From Pseudoalteromonas rubra (GTDB taxonomy: Bacteria; Pseudomonadota; Gammaproteobacteria; Enterobacterales; Alteromonadaceae), in the NCBI RefSeq assembly GCF_005887115.1, contig NZ_PNCJ01000027.1:94234-158233 (forward strand): DNA of 64,000 bases. The letters are read 5' to 3'. Positions 17,296 to 23,173 of this stretch are shown here, piece by piece; positions within the stretch are counted from its first letter, which is position 1, and every line of letters starts with the position of its first letter. The notes beneath the pieces are model-generated. The model did not search any database and was not told where the DNA came from. It worked only from the letters and a program-made list of their open reading frames with translations. A program made the position numbers and the translations under genes.

Positions 17296-17835
17296 CTATC
17301 CCTGCAATGTTTCCGGGATCAGATGCACACTGTGTTGTTCATCACTGAACCAGATTTCACTGTCCTGTACCGTAACTGTCAATGCCATTGTGCGAGTTAG
17401 CATCTCAGCCATTACGCTGGTGGCGCTGTAAGGCAAGCTGATGACCTTAAGGTTTGTGTACTGGCGCAGTGTGTTCCGGTTTTTTTGCCACCATGGGCCC
17501 TGATTATTCTCACCATAGGTATAAAGTACCACTTGTTTAGAACGATTGCTGGCTTTTTTAAGCCACTTTTCTTCAGGTAAACCCACACTGAGCCACAGTT
17601 CAATTTCATCACTGTAGTTTTTCAGCCAGATATCCGGCTCATCTTCGACACATAAGCCCTTACTGAAACTGAGTCCGTCCTGATACTCGAGCGCAAATGC
17701 CAGCAGCCGCACCATCACACGCTGGGCGTTTTCCGATGGATGTTGTGCCAAGGTAACACTGATGTCCTGATATACATGACGGTCCATATCGCTGAGCGAG
17801 AGGTTGGCCTTTAAAATAGTTGATTTGAGTGCCAT
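17296..17835 (-). CDS. yaeQ: YaeQ-family protein
   Basis: A 179-residue soluble protein that matches the YaeQ family over its full length, with the typical start MALKSTILKANLSLSDMDR and the conserved block FSKGLCVEDEPDIWLK. YaeQ has a fold related to PD-(D/E)xK nucleases. A link to RfaH-independent haemolysin expression was reported for the E. coli protein, and its biochemical role is not settled. The acidic motif here (EDEPDIW, then a Lys-rich stretch EEKWLKKASNRSKQVV) agrees with a nuclease-like core. It is probably co-transcribed with the downstream hydrolase. Confidence 0.9.
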   Translation of the reverse strand: MALKSTILKANLSLSDMDRHVYQDISVTLAQHPSENAQRVMVRLLAFALEYQDGLSFSKGLCVEDEPDIWLKNYSDEIELWLSVGLPEEKWLKKASNRSKQVVLYTYGENNQGPWWQKNRNTLRQYTNLKVISLPYSATSVMAEMLTRTMALTVTVQDSEIWFSDEQHSVHLIPETLQG

Positions 17836-17912
17836 TGCCTGTCCAATAAAGCAAAAATGCCATTATATCGGTAATTGCATAGTTTGTGCGGGGAAAGTGA
17901 TGCTGATGTCTG

Positions 17913-18275
17913 CTAGCAATTATTCAGGTAGTAATGGAATAGACATGCCTGAACAAGTGCGCAACCAGGCAATAGCCATGGCCCATTGTAGACAAGGGTG
18001 AGAAGCAAAGAGGCGGCTGGTAAGGTCGCGTAGTAAACAAGGTGACCTTGAGTATAGCGGCTGCACAGCCAGTGAACTGGCAAACCGATGACGAGCCAGC
18101 CGATCAACGAGAAAGCAAGGTAAAACGCGGACAATAAAGTCATGCTGGTAAACAAACGCACCAGCTCCATCGGGCTGAATAAATCATCAAGCATCAGGCT
18201 AGCCATACCCAGCAGTAACAGCAGGCCGGTATAAAAAACACTTTTTACTGCTGCACTGTCCCAGTTACCGTTCAA
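17913..18275 (-). CDS. Hypothetical membrane protein, 120 aa
   Basis: Four predicted membrane segments (about residues 12-30, 40-65, 80-95 and 97-117) with short loops and no signal peptidase site. A Yip1-like fold is possible from the pattern of helices, but I cannot support it with motifs. The start codon follows AAGGAGTATG, an acceptable binding site. It lies 77 bases upstream of yaeQ on the same strand. No function is proposed. Confidence 0.65.
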   Translation of the reverse strand: MNGNWDSAAVKSVFYTGLLLLLGMASLMLDDLFSPMELVRLFTSMTLLSAFYLAFSLIGWLVIGLPVHWLCSRYTQGHLVYYATLPAASLLLTLVYNGPWLLPGCALVQACLFHYYLNNC

Positions 18276-18444
18276 AATACATACTCCTTACTGCCCAGAG
18301 ATGTGTGGCTGCTTATTCTATCCTCAAGATCGTAGTTTATAGTACACTATGCGTTATTCTTGTGTCGCGTGGTTGGACGAAGTAGATAGCGTGTTCCCCA
18401 AGCCACTTAGTCAGACACAGCCAGATTTAATAAGGTAGAAAACG

Positions 18445-19398
18445 ATGAGCAGAACAGGTATCCAGTGGTTTCCCGGACATATGAACAAGGCGCGCAATGA
18501 GATCAAAGAGATCATGCCGCAGATGGATGTGATTATTGAAGTACTGGATGCCCGCATTCCTTATAGCAGCGAAAACCCTATGGTGGCACAGCTGCGAGGT
18601 GATAAGCCGGTCATCAAAATTCTGAATAAAGCCGATCTGGCAGATCCTGAATTGACACAAGCCTGGATGGATTATTTTGAACGTGAAGATGGGGTGAAAA
18701 CTCTGGCATTTGGCCATGACAAAGGTAATGACGTTCAGCGTATTAACGCGCTATGTAAGAAACTGGCACCGCATAAAGTCGGCCAGGATAAGCAGCTTAA
18801 GGCGATGATCATGGGGATTCCCAATGTCGGTAAATCAACGTTGATCAATATTCTGGCGGGGCGCATTGTTGCGAAAACGGGCAATGAGCCCGCGGTGACT
18901 AAAGCCCAGCAGCGTATTAAGCTCGAAGACGGCATAATGCTGTACGATACACCGGGCATGTTATGGCCAAAAGTTGAGAACGAAAATTCGGGCTATCGTC
19001 TGGCTGCAACCGGGGCTATTCGTGATACTGCAATCAACTATGAAGAAGTTGCCAGTTACACCGCCGAATATTTGCTGCAGGCTTACCCACAGCTTTTGCA
19101 GGCGCGCTACAAAATTGATGAGTTGCCGGAGTGCGACTGGACCTTTATTGAAATGGCTGGGCGTAAGCGAGGTTGTATCCGAGGCGGTAACCAGGTGGAT
19201 ACGCACAAAATGTCGGAGATCCTGATCAACGAATTACGCGATGCCATCATAGGTCGTATCACCATGGAAACACCGCAAATGCGTGATGAAGAGGAAGAAA
19301 TGGTCGCGCAGTTGCGCCAGGCGGCAGAAGCGAAAAAGGCAGCCAAAGAGGAAGAAAAACGTCAGCGTCGTGCTCGTGCGCGTAAAAACCGTCGTTAA
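18445..19398 (+). CDS. ylqF: Ribosome biogenesis GTPase YlqF (RbgA family)
   Basis: A circularly permuted GTPase of 317 residues. The G4 motif NKADL (about residue 54) comes first, then the P-loop GIPNVGKST (about 125-133), G2 and the G3 motif DTPGMLWP (about 172-179). Relatives bind the large ribosomal subunit and help its late assembly. The start shows the family sequence QWFPGHMNKARNEI. The C-terminus is strongly charged (KKAAKEEEKRQRRARARKNRR), as expected for rRNA contact. AAGGTAG precedes the ATG. A bidirectional terminator follows within 30 bases and is shared with the first small RNA unit from the other strand. Confidence 0.92.
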   Translation: MSRTGIQWFPGHMNKARNEIKEIMPQMDVIIEVLDARIPYSSENPMVAQLRGDKPVIKILNKADLADPELTQAWMDYFEREDGVKTLAFGHDKGNDVQRINALCKKLAPHKVGQDKQLKAMIMGIPNVGKSTLINILAGRIVAKTGNEPAVTKAQQRIKLEDGIMLYDTPGMLWPKVENENSGYRLAATGAIRDTAINYEEVASYTAEYLLQAYPQLLQARYKIDELPECDWTFIEMAGRKRGCIRGGNQVDTHKMSEILINELRDAIIGRITMETPQMRDEEEEMVAQLRQAAEAKKAAKEEEKRQRRARARKNRR

Positions 19399-19425
19399 GT
19401 TTTGCTTTGCATAAAAATCAGGCAT

Positions 19426-19451
19426 AAAAAAAGCCCGGGGCAGGGCTTTTT
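19426..19451. terminator. Bidirectional terminator of ylqF and small RNA copy 1
   Basis: GCCC (19433-19436), a six-base loop and GGGC (19443-19446) are flanked by seven A on the left and five T on the right. The stem extends by A-T pairs and gives a U tract in both directions, serving ylqF (plus) and the small RNA (minus). Confidence 0.88.
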
Positions 19452-19643
19452 GATTTCATATCTACCGTCACCGATATGAGCAATGTAGCAAGTAAAATAG
19501 TGAGTTGGTTGCCTGTGAGCCACATTAAGGGGCGTTAATGTTTTTCACCTGCAACCAGAGCTTTTTGCGTAAGCAACACGTACTTCTGAGTCGAGAAACA
19601 AATTAAGTACTACAACAAAATGAGCCGTCAATCTCGTTTTGTT
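19426..19643 (-). ncRNA. Predicted Fur-repressed small RNA, copy 1
   Basis: The predicted transcript starts near A19643 and ends in the U tract at 19432-19426, giving about 218 nt. A 5' hairpin pairs AACAAAA with TTTTGTT. A middle stem-loop lies at 19507-19556 (GGTTGC with GCAACC) and displays a C-rich loop (ACGCCCC, plus-strand 19527-19534). A single-stranded stretch contains ACATTGCTCA (plus-strand 19477-19486). A small CATATC/GATATG hairpin and the terminator follow. ACATTGCTCA is also found in the conserved core of E. coli RyhB, the Fur-controlled RNA that silences iron-using proteins. No open reading frame with a binding site fits the body. The RNA gene call is inference from promoter, terminator and structure. 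Confidence 0.78.
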
Positions 19644-19702
19644 GATAATGATTATCAATTAGATTGGCGTGATTGTCAACATCCTTTTGAAATTAATTCT
19701 CA
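19643..19702 (-). promoter_or_regulatory. Fur-controlled sigma-70 promoter of small RNA copy 1
   Basis: On the minus strand TTGACA (19679-19674) and GATAAT (19656-19651) stand 17 bases apart, close to consensus. A perfect 7-1-7 Fur site TGATAATGATTATCA covers the -10 at 19643-19657. A second Fur-like site, TGAAATTAATTCTCA, lies upstream of the -35 at 19688-19702. Iron-bound Fur would block polymerase at both. Confidence 0.85.
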
Positions 19703-19742
19703 TTTGTATTTGTGGGATGTCTGGATGATAAATTTCGGGCAT

Positions 19743-19770
19743 AAAAAAAGCCCAGTGCAGGGCTTTTTTT
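19743..19770. terminator. Bidirectional terminator of small RNA copy 2
   Basis: Seven A, GCCC, loop AGTGCA, GGGC and seven T form a symmetric hairpin with a U tract on either strand. It ends copy 2 on the minus strand and lies only 40 bases from the copy 1 upstream Fur site. Confidence 0.88.
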
Positions 19771-19963
19771 GTGTTCATATCTACCGTCACCGATATGAGC
19801 AATGTAGCAAGTAAAATAGTAAGTTGATTGCCTGTGAACCACATTAAGGGGCGTTAATGTTATTCACCTGCAACCTGCGCATTTAACGTGTGCATCACGT
19901 GTTTCAGGGTCGAGAAACAAAAATACGTACTGCAACAAAGTGAGCCGTCAACCCCGCTTTGTT
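19743..19963 (-). ncRNA. Predicted Fur-repressed small RNA, copy 2
   Basis: Predicted start near A19963 and end in the U tract at 19749-19743, about 221 nt. The layout matches copy 1: 5' hairpin, a middle stem-loop at 19826-19875, the identical 44-base block with ACATTGCTCA (plus-strand 19796-19805), then the terminator. In the middle stem one pair is G-U in the minus-strand RNA, where the plus-strand version would have an A-C mismatch. This supports the minus strand as the functional one. The C-rich loop lies at plus-strand 19846-19853. It differs from copy 1 in most of its first 100 bases, so target ranges may differ. Confidence is in the unit; function is inferred. Confidence 0.8.
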
Positions 19964-20022
19964 GAGAGTGATTATCAATTAGATCTGGGTGCCTGTCAAT
20001 TCTTTTTTGAAAATAGTTCTCA
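19963..20022 (-). promoter_or_regulatory. Fur-controlled sigma-70 promoter of small RNA copy 2
   Basis: TTGACA (19999-19994) and GATAAT (19976-19971) are 17 bases apart on the minus strand. The Fur-type site over the -10 (TGAGAGTGATTATCA with one weaker arm, 19963-19977) and the upstream site TGAAAATAGTTCTCA (20008-20022) bracket the core promoter as in the other copies. Confidence 0.82.
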
Positions 20023-20140
20023 TTTAGTTTGGGCTGCGAGTTCAACGTAGTTCGTTGTCATGCCATGTTTCAGCGCTGTGCTTTAGGTGATGTGTTTTTA
20101 GAAAAGCGCTCTGGAGTGAGCTGTTTTTAATCCGGAAATG

Positions 20141-20165
20141 AAAAAAGCCCTGAGGAGGGCTTTTT
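20141..20165. terminator. Bidirectional terminator of small RNA copy 3
   Basis: AAAAAAGCCC (20141-20150), loop TGAGGA and GGGCTTTTT (20157-20165) give a hairpin with a U tract in both directions. Confidence 0.88.
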
Positions 20166-20347
20166 GAGTTCATATCTACCGTCACCGATATGAGCAATGT
20201 AGCAAGTAAAATATAAGGGGGTTGTTGAGTTACACCAAGGGGCGTCAATGTAACTCAGTAACAACCAGTGCTGTTATCGTGCGCAACACGCGTTTCAGGG
20301 TCGAGAAACAATTAGAGTAACAAAATGAACCGTCATGTCACTTTGTT
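20141..20347 (-). ncRNA. Predicted Fur-repressed small RNA, copy 3
   Basis: Predicted start near A20347 and end in the U tract at 20146-20141, about 207 nt, the shortest copy. The middle stem-loop at 20220-20266 has changed sequence in both arms (GGTTGTT with AACAACC in place of GGTTGC with GCAACC) while remaining paired, a compensatory change in favour of RNA structure. The C-rich loop (plus-strand 20237-20244) and the 44-base block with ACATTGCTCA (plus-strand 20191-20200) are kept. It is separated from copy 2 by about 118 bases of unrelated sequence. No coding frame was found. Its promoter is the nearest to the upstream TIM-barrel gene on the same strand. Confidence 0.8.
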
Positions 20348-20405
20348 GATATTGATTATCAATTAGATCTTGGTGCTTGTCAATTACTTTTGAAAATAAT
20401 TCTCA
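20347..20405 (-). promoter_or_regulatory. Fur-controlled sigma-70 promoter of small RNA copy 3
   Basis: TTGACA (20383-20378) and GATAAT (20360-20355) are 17 bases apart on the minus strand. The Fur-type site TGATATTGATTATCA covers the -10 at 20347-20361, and TGAAAATAATTCTCA, the best of the three upstream sites, lies at 20391-20405. Confidence 0.85.
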
Positions 20406-20527
20406 TTTACGTTTTGTGGTCGTATATCGCGCAGACGAACTATAACGATGCCGAGCGACTGGCACAGATCAAAACATCGCATTGTGTATCACTCTGATAT
20501 ACGGCCATCAGGTGCATAACAAAGCGC

Positions 20528-21409
20528 TTATTGGTGCGCCTGCAACCAGTAATAGTAGTCCGTGGCATCGTGAATATCGACACGCTGCTGCGCGGCTTCC
20601 AGCTGGTCAATAACCTGGTGTAACTGTGCCGGATTTTCCCAGGTTTCACTGACATCGACGCCAAGTCTCACAGAAAATGTCGGTGAGGCCAGTGCTCGTT
20701 CATCAGTCGTGGCGTTCATAATTGAAGCACTGCTATCCCGCTCGTAGGCCATAATTGAAATACCATCCAGCACATTGGCCAGTTCCGTAAAAAAAGCGCT
20801 TCCCCGATCTGGCCAGTTGATATTGGTTGAGCTGTCATACCAAGTTGGAATGTCAGCATAAAGTCTTATCTTTGCCATCTTCTGAGTATCGAGTAAGGCT
20901 CTGATTGCTTTAAATGTATCAATGAGTTGCCACAACAAAGCCTGTCGTGACTGGGCTGTGCCTTGCTTCCACTCACTGAGTGCATGGGGCTCAATATCCA
21001 GATGAAGCGCCGTAAATTCGGCATGAGGTGCGGCATTGTGCTGATAGTCGATAAAACGGGTCTGTAATTTACTCAGCATCTTGCTGTGGTTGTTTGGAAA
21101 AACCCAGGTGTTTTGTGCCATCAGATAGTGTGACCGAATCCCCTGCGTTGCAAGTGTTTGATTCCACTGTGCGACGGCCTGAGGGTGAGTCGATGTATAT
21201 TGCCCGTAGGAACCATAGACAACAGAAATATTCTGTTGCTGCAGTAAATCAATCAAGGTTTGTTGTTCAGATTGTGCGGTGATCATAGAGGAAGCACCCA
21301 GCGGGTCGTCCCCTTTTTTCCACAGCCAGGTTGCGCGTTCAGATGCCTGAATGGCAACACTGGTCGTGAGTGCTAGTATCGAACCGAGAAAGATGTGGCG
21401 CTTCGCCAT
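20528..21409 (-). CDS. Secreted TIM-barrel-like protein, possible glycosidase
   Basis: A 293-residue protein with a Sec signal peptide (residues 1-22, ending AIQA). Alternating strands and helices suggest a beta/alpha barrel: VVYGSYGQY, RSHYLMAQNTWVFP, EFTALHLDIEPHALSEW, KIRLYADIPTWYD, LDGISIMAYERD and RLGVDVSETWEN. The pattern LDIEPH on a strand resembles the catalytic acid strand of barrel hydrolases such as family GH18, but a full chitinase motif is absent. AAGGAGT precedes the ATG. It is transcribed towards the small RNA genes and I saw no strong terminator between its stop and the copy 3 promoter. I cannot name the substrate. Confidence 0.65.
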   Translation of the reverse strand: MAKRHIFLGSILALTTSVAIQASERATWLWKKGDDPLGASSMITAQSEQQTLIDLLQQQNISVVYGSYGQYTSTHPQAVAQWNQTLATQGIRSHYLMAQNTWVFPNNHSKMLSKLQTRFIDYQHNAAPHAEFTALHLDIEPHALSEWKQGTAQSRQALLWQLIDTFKAIRALLDTQKMAKIRLYADIPTWYDSSTNINWPDRGSAFFTELANVLDGISIMAYERDSSASIMNATTDERALASPTFSVRLGVDVSETWENPAQLHQVIDQLEAAQQRVDIHDATDYYYWLQAHQ

Positions 21410-21538
21410 TGTTAGACTCCTTATTGATTGTTTTACCGTCGACAGTATGTGTCAGACATATTCCATGATGGGTGCTCGATCCCAGTACCAAATTGCCGTA
21501 TAACTAACCTTAAATAACAAAAAATAAACAGGAAATTT

Positions 21539-22840
21539 ATGCTAAGTTTGCTTGGCTTAATCGGTGCATTGGCATTGCTGATTGGCCTTACCCTACGCGG
21601 GGTTAACTTGTTCATCGCCGCGCCCTTGTGTGCATTAATCGTGGCGCTGACCAGTGATATTGCCATTTTTAATGGCACCTCGGAACAACCTTTTGTGTCT
21701 CTTTATATGGCTGGGTTTGCCGGATTTTTGCAAGCCTGGTTTTTGATGTTTCTGCTGGGCTCTTTGTTTGGCAAGTTCATGGAGGACACGGGGGCGGCTG
21801 ATGCCATCGCCCATTACGTGATAGGCAAAATCGGGATGAAATACGCGGTACTTGCCGTGGTACTGGCGTGTGCGCTACTGACTTATGGGGGGGTCAGTGT
21901 GTTCATCGTGGCTTTTTCTGTTTATCCGATGGCTTTGAGTTTGTTTAAAGATGCGAATTTGCCCCGACGTTTTATCCCAGCGGTGCTGGCATTTGGTTCA
22001 GTGACCTTTACGATGACCTCTGCAGGCTCTCCTGAAATTCAGAACTGGATCCCCATTAAGTACCTCGGTACATCGCCCTATGCCGCCTGGCAGGAGAGTC
22101 TGGTGGTAGCCATTTTTATGGCGGGATTAGGGTATATGCTGTTGAGTTGGATGATCCGTCGGGCTGTGGCGAACGGAGAGTGTTTTGTGTCCCGCCATGA
22201 TGATCCCGAGCAGGTTCAGAGGCGCTTGCCGCATCCGGTTACAGGCTTGTTGCCCTTACTGGTCGTACTTATATTGTCCTTCACTTTGCATGACGCACTG
22301 CAACAAAACGCGCTGATCGTTGCTCTGCTGGGCGGGGTACTCACAATTTTAGCAATTAATTTTAAGCACTTTCGCAATTTATCTCAGGCGGTCAATCTTG
22401 GTACCACCGGCGCTTTAGTGGCAATCGGGAATACGGCTGCGGTGGTCGGTTTTGGCGCAGTAGCCAAAGGCACGCCGGCGTTTAATGAAGCTGTTGCCCT
22501 GATGACCAGCATTCCAGGAAATGAGCTGCTAGGCGCCGCCATCGCGGTGAGTGTAATCGCGGCACTGACAGGATCAGCGTCGGGCGGACAGGCCATTGCG
22601 CTGCCACTGGTCGCGCCACATTATATGGACTTAGGCGTCGATGCCAATCAACTACACAGGGTGGTGGCTATCAGCTCTGGAGCACTCGATACCTTGCCAC
22701 ACAATGGGTATGTTGTGACGACCGTGCGAGCAATCTGCGGGGAGAAGCATCAGGATGCCTACTGGCCATTAGCGGTACTGACGGTCCTGGTCCCTTTATT
22801 GGGCGTCGGGCTTATTCTCGGGTTATTTATATGGTTTTAA
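21539..22840 (+). CDS. GntP-family permease
   Basis: A 433-residue inner-membrane transporter with about 12 helices and two matching halves. It has the long glycine-rich segments of the GntP group (LTYGGVSVFIVAFSVYPMAL, SASGGQAIALPLVAPHYMDLG, SSGALDTLPHNGYVVTTVRA). Relatives carry gluconate, other sugar acids, hydroxybutyrate or amino acids in symport with protons. AGGAAA lies before the ATG. No sugar-acid enzyme lies beside it, so the substrate is unknown. It is divergent from the TIM-barrel gene. Confidence 0.85.
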   Translation: MLSLLGLIGALALLIGLTLRGVNLFIAAPLCALIVALTSDIAIFNGTSEQPFVSLYMAGFAGFLQAWFLMFLLGSLFGKFMEDTGAADAIAHYVIGKIGMKYAVLAVVLACALLTYGGVSVFIVAFSVYPMALSLFKDANLPRRFIPAVLAFGSVTFTMTSAGSPEIQNWIPIKYLGTSPYAAWQESLVVAIFMAGLGYMLLSWMIRRAVANGECFVSRHDDPEQVQRRLPHPVTGLLPLLVVLILSFTLHDALQQNALIVALLGGVLTILAINFKHFRNLSQAVNLGTTGALVAIGNTAAVVGFGAVAKGTPAFNEAVALMTSIPGNELLGAAIAVSVIAALTGSASGGQAIALPLVAPHYMDLGVDANQLHRVVAISSGALDTLPHNGYVVTTVRAICGEKHQDAYWPLAVLTVLVPLLGVGLILGLFIWF

Positions 22841-23173
22841 GTGACTTAAAGGCAGACACCTGTGACGGCGTCGAATTAGGTCGTTAAGACCCTGATTTGG
22901 GTAAGTCTGAGCAGGGTGAGCGGGCCATTTTAATCGTAAAAATGGCCGTTTATTTGCGCCATTCGCGGGGCTTTTATTACTCATTAAAACAGGGGCAGCC
23001 TTTATCTGACGGTGTTTAGGAGCATACAAAAGCCCTATAAGCAAAATACATTCCACTATAAATCACTTTTTTCTCAAATTGATTGCATTTTAGACGACTT
23101 GAAGGATGATGTTCGCCTAAAGAGGTGATATACTCCCGCCGAATAATTTTTCTACTTTAAATAGAGTAAAACA
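22841..23173. other. Intergenic region before the EF-G gene
   Basis: A hairpin GGCCATTTT/AAAATGGCC at 22923-22947, followed only by GTTTATTT, may end the GntP transcript. A -10-like TATACT lies at 23129-23134 upstream of the EF-G start, but no good -35 was found. Nothing else is recognisable. Confidence 0.5.

Larger units (their letters stand above)
19426..20405 (-). repeat. Three tandem diverged repeats, each a minus-strand RNA gene unit
   Basis: The region holds three head-to-tail copies of one arrangement; the shared core recurs at 19456, 19775 and 20170 (offsets 319 and 395). In each copy a 44-base block is identical (19456-19499, 19775-19818, 20170-20213), while flanking parts have changed but keep base pairing. 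Each copy contains, read leftwards on the minus strand, an upstream Fur-type box, TTGACA, a 17-base spacer, GATAAT within a second Fur-type box, a structured body and a hairpin with a U tract. The copies therefore look like duplicated genes under selection, not a DNA repeat such as a CRISPR or a mobile element. Confidence 0.85.

Noticed and set aside
19456..20213. CRISPR array or DNA repeat element made of the three 44-base identical blocks
   Set aside because: There are only three copies at unequal offsets (319 and 395), and each repeat lies inside a longer unit with promoter, structured body and terminator. No cas genes are near.
19620..20248. Short open frames of about 60-70 codons across the tandem units on both strands
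   Set aside because: They overlap promoters, Fur boxes and terminators, have no ribosome binding site, and are not kept as frames between the three copies.
19426..20347. Formal assignment of the three RNAs to the RyhB family
   Set aside because: Only a ten-base exact match to the remembered RyhB core is visible. Without a covariance search the relation remains a hypothesis.
23086..23134. Full sigma-70 promoter for the EF-G gene
   Set aside because: Only the -10-like TATACT is convincing; no -35 lies at 16-18 bases.
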